From UMGS172 sp045636945 (lineage in GTDB: Bacteria; Bacillota; Clostridia; Oscillospirales; Acutalibacteraceae), in contig JAZTYO010000022.1 in the NCBI GenBank assembly GCA_045636945.1, positions 1-60,032 of the forward strand: a stretch of DNA of 60,032 nucleotides, written 5' to 3'. Positions 1 through 7,442 of the stretch are shown here, in pieces (position 1 is the stretch's first letter; every line of letters begins with the position of its first letter). Position numbers and translations under genes: made by a program. The notes below the pieces were generated by a model. It was not told the origin of the DNA and did not search any database. It saw nothing but the letters and a program-made list of their open reading frames with translations.

Positions 1-9
1 AAAAAAGAG

Positions 10-46
10 CCCCCTATGGTAGAATAAAAGAAACTACCATAGGGGG
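10..46 (+). terminator. 13-bp perfect hairpin at the IS left end
   Basis: The arms at 10-22 and 34-46 are perfect complements (ccccctatggtag and its reverse complement) around an 11-nt loop. An A-run lies on the left and a T-rich stretch on the right, so it could stop transcription in both directions. It sits immediately upstream of the OrfA start, where such a structure would shield the transposase gene from outside read-through. The function is inferred. Confidence 0.6.
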
Positions 47-53
47 ATTTTGT

Positions 54-389
54 ATGCCAAGAGAATATAGACACATTAAAGAATACGAAAGAGAGATATT
101 AGAACTTAAAGCTCAAGGAAAAACGTTAAGAGAGATTGGAGCAATGTATGGGGTTACATACGAGCAAGTACACAATTTCATCACGCGATATAACACTAAG
201 CAAAGAAAACTTGCAGCGGGTGTAGCGTTAAAACGTAAAGGTAGACCTCCAAAAGATTATGTTGTTAGTGAACAAGATAAAGTTGCCGAACTGAAATACA
301 TCATTGCTCGCAAGGATGCGAAGATTAAATCTTTACAAATGGAAAATGAATTGATGCGGGATTTTCTCTCGCTCACCGAAAGGAAGTGA
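54..389 (+). CDS. IS3-family transposase OrfA (helix-turn-helix)
   Basis: This 111-residue protein has a helix-turn-helix region around residues 20-45 (LREIGAMYGVTYEQVHNFI), a basic KRKGRPPKD stretch near 60-68, and a C-terminal heptad region (ELKYIIARKDAKIKSLQMENEL) typical of the OrfA leucine zipper. OrfA binds the terminal repeats. In intact IS3 elements a frameshift joins it to OrfB, and here the stop overlaps the OrfB start by 4 bases (ATGA-type overlap). OrfA itself looks intact, but its partner is broken, so it may survive only as a repressor-like fragment. Confidence 0.85.
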   Translation: MPREYRHIKEYEREILELKAQGKTLREIGAMYGVTYEQVHNFITRYNTKQRKLAAGVALKRKGRPPKDYVVSEQDKVAELKYIIARKDAKIKSLQMENELMRDFLSLTERK

Positions 390-759
390 GGACAAGCATA
401 AAATACATGGTAATCTACCGTCACAAAGATAAATATTCGGTTAGTGAAATGTGTAGGTTCTTCAAAGTATCACGAAGTGGGTATTACGGATTCGTATCTC
501 GAATGGATATACCTGCATGGGATCTGCCCTTGGCTGAAAAGATACGAGAATGTCAAGACGTGGTAATCCGTATGACAATGCTTTAGCAGAAAATTTCTTC
601 TCAATTCTCAAGACAGAGTGTATTTACCGAGTAAAACTTCAGACCTATGATGAGGCTCGCCTCATCATAGGTGAGTACATCCATTTCTACAATTATGAAA
701 GAATACAGATAAAAACAAAACTGACTCCCCTTGAAAAGAGAAGTCAGTTCGTTGCTTAA
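386..759 (+). pseudogene. IS3-family transposase OrfB, internal deletion
   Basis: The first 58 or so codons (to ...LAEKIRECQ) match the start of IS3-family OrfB. The reading then jumps to the C-terminal part, MSRRGNPYDNALAENFFSILKTE, in another frame (550-759). OrfB is normally about 280 residues. The missing middle would hold the first two acidic residues of the DDE catalytic triad; only the region of the final Glu (AENFF) remains. The junction lies at about 550-560, where the codons for ECQ and for MSRRG share the bases tgtcaag, which suggests a deletion between short direct repeats. No active transposase can be made. Confidence 0.9.
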
Positions 760-790
760 ATTTAAATAAATTCTACCATTTAGGCCGTTT

Positions 791-821
791 TTGTACTGTC
801 CGCACAAATTGGGGCAGTTCA
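791..821 (+). repeat. IS right terminal inverted repeat
   Basis: The 31 bases ending in ggggcagttca are identical to 56140-56170. The stretch gtactgtccg followed by an A/T-rich block and a G-run resembles IS150-group terminal repeats. It marks the right boundary of the element, 33 bp from the purC stop codon. Confidence 0.75.
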
Positions 822-853
822 GTTTCCCCACAACGGTTCTGTGTTTGTGTTTT

Positions 854-1552
854 TTATCTGTTATTGACAATCTTGGTCAACTCAACAGGGTCAACAATCT
901 TGCCGTCCTTGTAGACACGCATATTACCCGAAGCGATTTCGTCGATGAGGATAACCTCGCCGTTGTTGTAACCGAACTCGAACTTAACATCCCAAAGGTC
1001 AAGACCCAGAGTCTTAAGGTCGTCAGCAACAATACGAGTGATTTTGAGAGTCTGCTCCTTCATTGACTGGAACATTTCAGGGGTCATAACACCCAAAACC
1101 TCAAGACCTTCACCGGTTACAAGGGGATCGCCCTTTTCGTCGTTCTTGAAGGTGCACTCAACGTAGCCGTTGGGAATAACGGTGCCGTCCTTGATGTATT
1201 CGCCGTAGCGACGGATGAAGCTACCGGTTGCAACCAGTCGGCAGATAACCTCAAGACCGTTACCGCCCTGAGCCTTGCCGAAGCACTCTGCAGGAAGAAC
1301 CTCCATAGTTGCATTCTCAATGTCGGCCGAAACGTAATGAGTCTTGATGCCTGCCTTCTTGAGGAGCTCAAAATAGTAAACCGAGGTCTGCAAGTTAGCC
1401 TTGCCGATACCGTCGATGGTAAGTCCTACCGAGTTCTCGCCCGGATCGAAAACGCCGTCTTTACCGGTGCAATCGTCCTTGAACTTGAGAAGAACGTTGC
1501 CGTTCTCAAGAGCATAAACGTCCTTTGTTTTGCCTGCGTAAGTAAGTTTCAT
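854..1552 (-). CDS. purC: SAICAR synthetase
   Basis: Phosphoribosylaminoimidazole-succinocarboxamide synthase joins CAIR and aspartate, using ATP, in step 8 of de novo purine synthesis in the cytoplasm. The 232 residues match the usual bacterial length. Family signatures are the N-terminal KFKDDCTGKDG nucleotide-binding stretch, LVATGSFIRRYG near residue 107, and LIDEIASGNMRV near 203. The ATG at 1552 has a purine-rich AAGGGGA about 9 bases upstream. Other pur genes are not next to it; ricT lies 123 bp upstream on the same strand. An IS insertion lies just beyond the 3' end and leaves the gene intact. Confidence 0.95.
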   Translation of the reverse strand: MKLTYAGKTKDVYALENGNVLLKFKDDCTGKDGVFDPGENSVGLTIDGIGKANLQTSVYYFELLKKAGIKTHYVSADIENATMEVLPAECFGKAQGGNGLEVICRLVATGSFIRRYGEYIKDGTVIPNGYVECTFKNDEKGDPLVTGEGLEVLGVMTPEMFQSMKEQTLKITRIVADDLKTLGLDLWDVKFEFGYNNGEVILIDEIASGNMRVYKDGKIVDPVELTKIVNNR

Positions 1553-1650
1553 AAAAAAGTCCCCTTTTTAAAGTATGTAAAATTAAATAAAAACTATTTG
1601 TATTAAATCTCGTCAAAAACGGTGATATATCGCTTTCGCTCAGTTGTGCT

Positions 1651-1670
1651 TCTCGTTTGCAAAGCAAACA
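1651..1670. repeat. 20-bp direct repeat flanking ricT, copy 1
   Basis: The 20 bases tctcgtttgcaaagcaaaca recur exactly at 2564-2583. The core gtttgcaaagcaaac is a near-palindrome. Copy 1 lies 6 bp downstream of the ricT stop and copy 2 lies 25 bp upstream of the ricT start, so the pair brackets the gene. Confidence 0.7.
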
Positions 1671-1675
1671 AGGGG

Positions 1676-2539
1676 TTATTCCTCTTCCGAGGTGTTTTGG
1701 TTATTCTGATTGTTCTTCTTGCAACCCTTACAGCCGTGAAGAACTCTGACCTCATCGCGGTGAACGGTGACAGGTAAACCCTCCGAGCCGTCAAGCTGAA
1801 CCTTGAGTTTTCCCGTAAGCAGGCTGACATCAACAACGGTGCCCTTGCCCTCGGGAGTTTCAACGTAACTGCCGTTTCGCGGGGTTATTTTATCAAGGTG
1901 CTCGTAAGCATCCTGCTCGTATTTTAAACAACACATCAATCGTCCGCAGGTACCCGAAATCTTGGTAGGATTAAGCGACAAGCCCTGCTCCTTGGCCATT
2001 TTTATCGAAACGGGTTGGAAATCGGACAAAAATCTCTGACAGCAGAAGGGCTGTCCGCAGATTCCAAGACCACCCATCATTTTGGCCTCATCGCGTACAC
2101 CGATCTGACGAAGCTCGATTCGGGTGTGGAAATGACCTGCAAGGTCCTTTACAAGCTCACGGAAATCAACGCGTCCGTCGGCAGTGAAGAAGAAAAGAAT
2201 CTTTGTTCCGTCAAAAGCGATTTCAACGTCAACAAGCTTCATTTCGAGTTTTCGCTCCAAAATCTTCTGCTCGCAAAAATCAAAAGCTGTTCTTTCCTTT
2301 TCGCGGTTTTCACGCATCTTTTTAAGGTCGCTTTCGGTGGCAGCACGAACAACCTCTTTAAGCTGTCCGACAATCTGACTGTCGGGCACAAAGTGGTTTT
2401 CGCTGGCAACCTCACCGCATTCGGTACCTCTCGAGGTGGTGACAATAACGTATGAACCAACGGCAAATTTCTCGCCCTTGGGACTGAAAGAATATATCCG
2501 TCCGTCCGAACGGAATTTTACTCCGATTACTTCAATCAT
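1676..2539 (-). CDS. ricT: PSP1-domain protein RicT (YaaT)
   Basis: RicT (YaaT) belongs to the Y-complex that, in Bacillus, promotes RNase Y-dependent mRNA maturation and affects sporulation and competence. The 287-residue protein has the N-terminal PSP1 region (VIGVKFRSDGRIYSF) and two Cys clusters, CGQPFCC near residue 161 and CGRLMCC near 197, which in homologues bind an Fe-S cluster. The tail is hydrophilic and Asn/Glu-rich, with CKGCKK before it. The ATG at 2539 has GGAG 7 bases upstream. holB lies directly upstream, a common ricT partner in Firmicutes. Confidence 0.9.
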   Translation of the reverse strand: MIEVIGVKFRSDGRIYSFSPKGEKFAVGSYVIVTTSRGTECGEVASENHFVPDSQIVGQLKEVVRAATESDLKKMRENREKERTAFDFCEQKILERKLEMKLVDVEIAFDGTKILFFFTADGRVDFRELVKDLAGHFHTRIELRQIGVRDEAKMMGGLGICGQPFCCQRFLSDFQPVSIKMAKEQGLSLNPTKISGTCGRLMCCLKYEQDAYEHLDKITPRNGSYVETPEGKGTVVDVSLLTGKLKVQLDGSEGLPVTVHRDEVRVLHGCKGCKKNNQNNQNTSEEE

Positions 2540-2563
2540 TTATATACTCCAAAAGTTTAATTC

Positions 2564-2583
2564 TCTCGTTTGCAAAGCAAACA
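2564..2583. repeat. 20-bp direct repeat flanking ricT, copy 2
   Basis: Exact copy of 1651-1670, in the same orientation, in the 5' untranslated region of ricT. Confidence 0.7.
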
Positions 2584-2682
2584 TATCGAGGCATAGAATT
2601 TACCGTATTCTGCAATCAATTTACAACACAGTATTTTAACACATTTTTCTGAAAAATACAATAGTTAATTATTGTATCCGTT

Positions 2683-3618
2683 TCATAAATCTGCAAAAAT
2701 TTCGGCAGTAAGGGTCGTTGCGGTTAATTGAATAGACAAAGGCTGTCCGACGTGACGTCTGACCCGCATTTCGGTGGCTTCTACCGTCTTTAAAAATGCC
2801 GACATTTTGGGTATTGCAATTTCGCCCTCACCCTTGGCACATTTTTTGGCCTCGCGCTGACTCAAAAGACGGAGTTCGACCAAAAACGACATAAAACCAA
2901 GTCGGTCTTTTTCAAATTTGGACATTATCTTCAACGCTTCGACGCGGTCACGTTGCTTGAAGGCATCAAAATATACCTTTGTGGCGGCAACCGTTTCGGA
3001 TGCGGTGCCGTCGAGCATTGCGATGGCCTTGCCGATGTTACCGTGGGCGTTTTCCAACGCCTCTTTTATATCCTCATCGGGTTTGCCTGTCTGCAATTTG
3101 ATATAATTGGCCGCCTCGTTAACGTTGGGATTCTGCACCGTTAAGGTAACGCATCTTGACCTGACCGTTGTCAGCAGGCTTTGGGCATTCTGACAAACGA
3201 GAATGAACACCATAAACTCGGGCGGTTCCTCCAAAACCTTCAAAAATGCGTTTTGGGCCGGCTCGTTCATCTTGTCGCAATCGAGCAGAATATTGACCTT
3301 GCGCTTGGCCTCAATCGGCATAACGTTGGCTAAATCCCTTATCTCGCGAACGGTGTCTATTTTAAAGGTTGCGCCGTCGGGAGCATAGGTCAACACGTCG
3401 CTATGACCGTCGCGAAGCACCAAATCACACACACGGCAGTTGCCGCAGGGAGCTTGTGTTTCCTCGCAAACTGCGGCCGCAGCAATCATTCGGGCAAATG
3501 TATGCCTACCGCTTCCCTCCTCGCCTTCTATAATGAAAGCGTGCGGAAAACGTCCACTTAAAACGCATGCCTTGAGCGTTTCTTTTATTTCGTTGTTGCC
3601 GATAAATGTGTCTAGCAT
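2683..3618 (-). CDS. holB: DNA polymerase III delta' subunit
   Basis: HolB is a clamp-loader subunit that helps load the sliding clamp at the replication fork. The 311-residue protein starts MLDTFIGNNEIKETL. It has a degenerate P-loop (EGEEGSGRHTFA), four Cys of a clamp-loader zinc module (C-x8-C-x2-C-x2-C, residues 55-70), KVLEEPPE, and SRC in sensor 1 (VRSRCVTL). An upstream in-frame ATG at 3732 would add 38 residues, but the ATG at 3618 has a clear GGAGG and matches the family start, so it was chosen. ricT follows downstream after a 143-bp gap. Confidence 0.93.
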   Translation of the reverse strand: MLDTFIGNNEIKETLKACVLSGRFPHAFIIEGEEGSGRHTFARMIAAAAVCEETQAPCGNCRVCDLVLRDGHSDVLTYAPDGATFKIDTVREIRDLANVMPIEAKRKVNILLDCDKMNEPAQNAFLKVLEEPPEFMVFILVCQNAQSLLTTVRSRCVTLTVQNPNVNEAANYIKLQTGKPDEDIKEALENAHGNIGKAIAMLDGTASETVAATKVYFDAFKQRDRVEALKIMSKFEKDRLGFMSFLVELRLLSQREAKKCAKGEGEIAIPKMSAFLKTVEATEMRVRRHVGQPLSIQLTATTLTAEIFADL

Positions 3619-3722
3619 AATTGCCTCCAAAAATGTAGAAATTTTTGTGTTTTTGGTATTGACTTCCACGAAATCGGGTGCTATAACGTTGTAATTTTGT
3701 TGAAGTTTGAGGGGAAATTGGT

Positions 3723-3959
3723 ATGTTAGCACAACAAAGATACGATTTTATTTTGGGTCGGCTTTAAAATTTAGGCTCAGTCACCGTTACCGATGCCGCA
3801 AACGAGCTTGGTGTTTCAATCAAAACCGTCCGACGCGACCTTATAATGCTTGAAACCCACGAAAAGCTCAAAAGAGTTTTCGGCGATGCAGTGCGGGTAG
3901 GTTCGCCAAATCGGTACGAGAGCTTTGGAACCCGACTTGACCAGAATGCCGAGCAGTGA
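3723..3959 (+). pseudogene. DeoR-family regulator, N-terminal remnant
   Basis: Frame-1 reading gives MLAQQRYDFILGRL, a TAA at codon 15, then NLGSVTVTDAANELGVSIKTVRRDL, a textbook DeoR/GlpR helix-turn-helix, and then decayed sequence to a stop at 3957-3959. DeoR regulators have about 250 residues and a sugar-phosphate-binding C-terminal domain, which is absent. The in-frame stop and truncation make this a relic. It starts divergently from holB and runs into a MATE relic on the other strand. Confidence 0.8.
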
Positions 3960-3970
3960 AATCAACGAAA

Positions 3971-4177
3971 TTACCGTTGGTGTTGACCCGCCGCCGACAC
4001 CGCATCGTCCGAATAACCGCTTAAAACCGCGGCGTTGACGGTGTTTTGAAGGTAAAGCATGGCACTTTCGAACAACATCGGAAGCATCAACGAAGACAGC
4101 GACAACATACCCATTGACGACGTGTACCTGAACAGGCTTTTATCAAATTTAAACCAATTTTTTATGGCCGTCATCAC
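3971..4177 (-). pseudogene. MATE-family transporter, N-terminal remnant
   Basis: The 68-residue reading frame resembles the first two helices of a MATE/MatE multidrug exporter: an N-terminal FDKSLFRYTSSMGMLSLSSL, then LPMLFESAMLYLQNTVNAAVLSGYSDDAVSAAG. In MATE proteins this is followed by about 380 more residues, which are missing here because the frame ends at the join with the DeoR relic. Read with that relic, the locus looks like a deletion scar between two genes. Confidence 0.7.
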
Positions 4178-4280
4178 AGTTTCCCTCCGTTTCGGTTGCG
4201 GTATCAGTTATCTGCCTTTGTTCATTAAACAACGTTTTTAGACATTTTTCAACAGTAGAAATCTGCTGTTCGGCAAACTT

Positions 4281-4619
4281 TTAAACCAACTCTTCTGTGT
4301 TGACGCAGAAATTTGACATATCGACGTGAGTTTCGTCTGAAAATCTTATACCGTCGGCCTTCAACATTTCAATCTGAACATTCTGACCGCCGAAAACAAA
4401 GGCAGGTGATACCCTGCCCTCGCGGTTTACAACACGGTAGCAAGGTATATGCTCGGGGTCGGGGTTATTGTGCAATGCATAGCCGACAACCCTTGCCCAA
4501 CGTGGGTTTCCTGCAACCAAGGCAACCTGCCCATAGGTTGCAACCTTGCCCTTAGGAATCTTTTTGACTATTTTATAAATACGTTCGAAAACCGATTGCT
4601 CGGCACTGTTCTGACTCAT
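4281..4619 (-). CDS. MGMT-family (alkyltransferase-like) DNA repair protein
   Basis: This small protein resembles the C-terminal DNA-binding and active-site domain of O6-alkylguanine-DNA alkyltransferase. The 112 residues contain IPKGKVATYGQVA (helix-turn-helix) and IPCYRVVNREG, where the methyl-accepting Cys sits in PCYR instead of the usual PCHR. The short length without the N-terminal domain is typical of stand-alone MGMT-like proteins. Because the Cys is kept, transfer activity is possible, but His-to-Tyr may weaken the Cys-activating network. It overlaps the lrp-like gene upstream by 4 bases and is probably co-transcribed with it. Confidence 0.85.
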   Translation of the reverse strand: MSQNSAEQSVFERIYKIVKKIPKGKVATYGQVALVAGNPRWARVVGYALHNNPDPEHIPCYRVVNREGRVSPAFVFGGQNVQIEMLKADGIRFSDETHVDMSNFCVNTEELV

Positions 4620-5092
4620 TTAATCTGTGGCACCTCAGGATAATTACCGGCGATAATGTTCTCAAGGTCTACACCCGTTTCGGACTTGGCGGTCGAGAAA
4701 ACAATCTGCGTCTGTGTGCTTCCGAAGGTCTGCAACTGACCGATAAAGATATCCAAAGCCTCGGTGCTCTCAAAGGCCACCTTGATAAGCATAGAATAAT
4801 GACCCGTTACACAGCAACATTCGAGTACGTTAGGATGAGCCTTGATAAACGGATAAAACACCGCCTTTTGCTGAGGCTGAACCTCAAGATTTATAAAAGC
4901 AGTGATGGGGTATCCCAACATTTTATGGTCGACCTTGACACTGTATCCACTGATGATTCCGCTTTTTTCCAAGCGTTCAAGACGTGCAGCAGTGGCAGGT
5001 GACGACAAAAAGACCTTTTCGGCAAGCTGCTTTAGAGGCATTCTTGCATTTTCCTGCAGAAGTGTTATCAGTCGGTAATCAATTTTATCCAT
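4616..5092 (-). CDS. Lrp/AsnC-family transcriptional regulator
   Basis: The 158-residue protein has an N-terminal helix-turn-helix (DYRLITLLQENARMPLKQLAEKVFLSSPATAARLERLEKSGII) and a C-terminal RAM/AsnC ligand-binding domain (VLECCCVTGHYSMLIKVAF), the classic Lrp/AsnC layout. Such regulators bind amino acids and control their metabolism; the ligand cannot be read here. The ATG at 5092 has GAGGG 6 bases upstream. It is the first gene of a two-gene unit with the MGMT-like gene. Confidence 0.92.
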   Translation of the reverse strand: MDKIDYRLITLLQENARMPLKQLAEKVFLSSPATAARLERLEKSGIISGYSVKVDHKMLGYPITAFINLEVQPQQKAVFYPFIKAHPNVLECCCVTGHYSMLIKVAFESTEALDIFIGQLQTFGSTQTQIVFSTAKSETGVDLENIIAGNYPEVPQIK

Positions 5093-5274
5093 ATTTTTTC
5101 CCTCTTTTGTTGTAATATTCTAAAAGTTGTGGTACAATGGTACTGTTGACATTTTAAGGCTTTCGCCTTTCTTTTGTTAATTTATTATATACTTATTATT
5201 TAAGTTTTTCAAGTGGTTATTTAATTAAATTTCCTTTTTTATAAAAAATCTTACTTTTATTAGTTGGTGAAAAT

Positions 5275-5844
5275 ATGGTAAACATCGAAAACGCCTGTTG
5301 CTTTACGGGGTACCGACCCGAAAAATTTCCCTTCCCTTTTGAAACTGATAACCCCCGGCACCGCGAATTTATCCGTCGGTTAGGCCTTGGCATAGCCAGA
5401 ATGATAGAAAATGGTTGCACTGTGTTTTACTGCGGAATGGCCCAAGGCTTTGACATTATAGCAGGCGAGCAGGTTGCTGTTTTCAAAATGGCCAACAAAA
5501 ACATAAAGCTCATCGGCGTTGTGCCGTTTAAGGATATGGAAAAAAGCTGGAACAGTCATTGGGAAAAGCGTTATAACAACCTTTTGGCCGAGTGTGACGA
5601 GGTCATCGTTTTGAGCGACACCTACGGAAAATGGGTTTTTGAGCAACGTAACCGTTATATGGTCGACCGAAGCCGATACGTTTTGACATATTTCGACGGT
5701 CAAAGAGGTGGCACCGACAACACGGTAAGGTATGCCATTAAGCACGCGAGAGAGGTTTTTAACATTTTCGAAACCGACCCGTTGGGTGATGTAATGGAAA
5801 ATATTAAATGCACCGCAATACTTTACCCTCCCGAGGATGAATAA
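5275..5844 (+). CDS. SLOG-family (DUF1273/YpsA-like) nucleotide-binding protein
   Basis: The 189-residue protein begins with CCFTGYRPEKFPF and has CGMAQGFDIIAGE near residue 58 and ECDEVIVLSD near 111. This is the Rossmann-like pattern of the DUF1273/SLOG group, related to YpsA and DprA. SLOG proteins bind nucleotide-derived ligands; the role of the stand-alone form is unclear. No phage or defence genes flank it. The Shine-Dalgarno before the ATG at 5275 is weak (GGTG). The gene stands alone between the lrp unit and the hydrogenase operon. Confidence 0.8.
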   Translation: MVNIENACCFTGYRPEKFPFPFETDNPRHREFIRRLGLGIARMIENGCTVFYCGMAQGFDIIAGEQVAVFKMANKNIKLIGVVPFKDMEKSWNSHWEKRYNNLLAECDEVIVLSDTYGKWVFEQRNRYMVDRSRYVLTYFDGQRGGTDNTVRYAIKHAREVFNIFETDPLGDVMENIKCTAILYPPEDE

Positions 5845-6005
5845 AAAATAAAATCACTTCACATTTATTGGGTCGGTTTTTGTTTTATTAGACGTATTTT
5901 TTAAAAATTTATAGTGCAATATGTGTAATTTTTTCAAGCCAACAGCTTATATTTGTTAAAAAAATAACAATTTATTAAAATTACAGAAAATTTGACATAA
6001 AAATA

Positions 6006-6034
6006 TAGACTTTCCGGAGTATATCTGTTATAAT
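6006..6034 (+). promoter_or_regulatory. Promoter of the hydrogenase operon
   Basis: TAGACT, a 17-bp spacer, then TATAAT at 6029-6034 preceded by TGT (extended -10). It lies about 90 bp upstream of the first hydrogenase gene, in an A/T-rich 280-bp gap (5845-6124) that holds no other feature I can support. Confidence 0.6.
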
Positions 6035-6124
6035 TTTAACAAGTTATGCAAAGTGAGTCGGTCTGCGTTTTTTTGACTGCTTATTTTGCCGTAATTGCAT
6101 TTTAATTTCAGGAGGAAAAAGCTT

Positions 6125-6622
6125 ATGAAGAAACATGCCAGCTCAATACCTTTTAACGGTACACCCGAGCAGGAAGCCCAGCTGAAGGCTATCATCGAAG
6201 CAAAGAAGAATATCCCCGGTTCCTTGATGTCCATCATGCAGGACGCACAGGGAATCTACGGCTATCTGCCGCTTGAGGTTCAGACCATGATCGCCGAAGG
6301 TGTTGGCGTATCCGTTGAGGACGTCTACGGTATCGCAACCTTTTACGCACAGTTTGCACTTTCTCCCAAGGGCAAGTACAACATTTCGGTTTGCCTTGGT
6401 ACCGCTTGCTACGTTAAGGGTGCTCAGGACCTTATCGACCGTTTGACCGAGGTTCTCGGAATTCAGCCCGGCGAGTGCACTGCTGACGGAAAGTTCTCTT
6501 TGGAGGCCTGCCGTTGCATCGGTGCTTGCGGTCTTGCTCCCGTTCTCACTGTTAACGAGGATGTTTACGGACGTCTTGTTAAGGGCGATATCGACGATAT
6601 TCTCAAGAAGTACGCCGACTAA
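6125..6622 (+). CDS. hydC: HydC/NuoE-like [2Fe-2S] hydrogenase subunit
   Basis: This is the small subunit of a trimeric NADH/ferredoxin-linked [FeFe] hydrogenase. The 165 residues show the NuoE fold: an N-terminal helical region (GSLMSIMQDAQGIYGYLP), GIATFYAQF, then a thioredoxin-like domain with Cys in CLGTAC and CRCIGAC that bind one [2Fe-2S]. The ATG at 6125 was preferred over 6095 because AGGAGG lies 9 bases before it. As first gene of the operon, it is separated from HydB and HydA by seven intervening genes, an unusual split of the subunit genes. Confidence 0.92.
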   Translation: MKKHASSIPFNGTPEQEAQLKAIIEAKKNIPGSLMSIMQDAQGIYGYLPLEVQTMIAEGVGVSVEDVYGIATFYAQFALSPKGKYNISVCLGTACYVKGAQDLIDRLTEVLGIQPGECTADGKFSLEACRCIGACGLAPVLTVNEDVYGRLVKGDIDDILKKYAD

Positions 6623-6645
6623 TTTATTTTAAGGATCATACAGGT

Positions 6646-6999
6646 ATGAAAATCAGCGTGATTAAAGAACTGCTTAAAGCAGAAGTTGTCTGCGGCGAGG
6701 AGGACCTTGAAAGAGAGGTTTATTCCGCATGCGGAAGCGATATGATGAGTGACGTTCTGGCTTATGTCAAAGACCAGGGAGTTCTGCTCACAGGTCTTGT
6801 AAATTCACAGGTTATCAGAACCGCCGAAATGATGGATATGGTATGCGTGGTATTCGTCCGCAACAAGCGTCCCACCGAAGAGATGGTTGAGCTTGCACGT
6901 GAGATGGGTATTGTGGTGCTTTCATCACCCAAGCGTATGTACGAAGCCTGCGGTAAGCTTTATATGAACGGCCTCAATGGGAAAGAGGCGTCGGTATGA
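6646..6999 (+). CDS. DRTGG-domain protein (hydrogenase cluster)
   Basis: The 117-residue protein is one DRTGG-like domain: N-terminal MKISVIKELLKAEVVCGEEDLEREVYSACGSDMMSDVLAY and C-terminal GIVVLSSPKRMYEACGKLY. DRTGG domains occur in phosphotransacetylases and in signalling proteins next to CBS domains; their ligand is not well defined. It overlaps the next gene (RsbW-like ATPase) by 4 bases, which points to translational coupling. A second, diverged copy lies at 8732. A role in sensing for the hydrogenase operon is inferred from context. Confidence 0.8.
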   Translation: MKISVIKELLKAEVVCGEEDLEREVYSACGSDMMSDVLAYVKDQGVLLTGLVNSQVIRTAEMMDMVCVVFVRNKRPTEEMVELAREMGIVVLSSPKRMYEACGKLYMNGLNGKEASV

Positions 7000-7418
7000 G
7001 CGAGCCTTTGAAATTTAGATTTGACGTTCAGGGCGGAAACTTCACCTCGGCCGGTCAGGCATCGGTTTTGGTTAAGAAAAACCTGCGTCAGTTAGGGTTA
7101 TCACCCGAAATAATCCGCAGAGTTTCAATCGCAATGTATGAAGGCGAGATCAATATGGTAATACACGCAGGTGGCGGTGTTGCCGAGGTTTTAGTTCACG
7201 AGGACAAGGTTGAGATTATTCTCGACGATAAGGGCCCCGGAATCCCCAATATTGAGCTTGCTATGAAGGAAGGCTTCTCCACTGCACCCGACAACATCAG
7301 GTCGTTGGGCTTTGGCGCAGGAATGGGTCTTCCCAATATGAAACGGTACACCGACAATATGAATATCGAAACCGAGCTTGGAAAGGGCACCAAGATTACT
7401 ATGGTTGTCAATTTCTGA
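6996..7418 (+). CDS. Stand-alone GHKL ATPase, anti-sigma factor-like (RsbW/SpoIIAB type)
   Basis: The 140-residue protein is a single HATPase_c domain. The N-box is around RVSIAMYEGEINMVIHAGG, the G1 box is DDKGPGIPNIELAM and the G2 box is GFGAGMGLPNMKRY. It has no histidine phosphoacceptor domain and no membrane segment, so it resembles serine kinases/anti-sigma factors of partner-switching systems rather than a full sensor kinase. It sits between a DRTGG gene and the sensory-type hydrogenase homologue. Its target is unknown. Confidence 0.85.
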   Translation: MSEPLKFRFDVQGGNFTSAGQASVLVKKNLRQLGLSPEIIRRVSIAMYEGEINMVIHAGGGVAEVLVHEDKVEIILDDKGPGIPNIELAMKEGFSTAPDNIRSLGFGAGMGLPNMKRYTDNMNIETELGKGTKITMVVNF

Positions 7419-7442
7419 GATTGAGGTTTCAAAAGGAACGCT

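Larger units (their letters stand above)
1..821 (+). mobile_element. IS3-family insertion sequence, decayed, 5' end cut by window
   Basis: It holds an OrfA gene, a collapsed OrfB gene and a right terminal inverted repeat that ends in CAGTTCA at 821. IS3-family ends normally run TG...CA. The window appears to start about 38 bp inside the element, because a short relative at 56060-56170 has that much extra sequence to the left of the part matching bases 1-32 (28 of 32 bases equal). Bases 791-821 are identical to 56140-56170. The element lies just downstream of purC, on the opposite strand, and does not break it. OrfB has lost its catalytic core, so the copy cannot move without a transposase supplied in trans. 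Confidence 0.85.

Noticed and set aside
601..870. Minus-strand 89-residue frame at the IS right end (and the similar 56013-56222 frame)
   Set aside because: Both are translations of the IS terminal repeat; the shared NCPNLCGQYK stretch is the inverted repeat itself. No ribosome site.
1553..1675. Purine or ZTP riboswitch before purC
   Set aside because: The 123-bp gap lacks the conserved riboswitch cores I know; it holds only an A/T-rich leader and the ricT-flanking repeat.
5275..5844. SLOG protein as part of an anti-phage defence system
   Set aside because: Some SLOG domains act in defence, but this gene stands alone with no effector, nucleotidyltransferase or nuclease partner nearby.
5986..6034. 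TTGACA near 5992 as the -35 of the hydrogenase promoter
   Set aside because: It is about 31 bp from the TATAAT at 6029, too far. TAGACT at 6006 has the correct 17-bp spacing.
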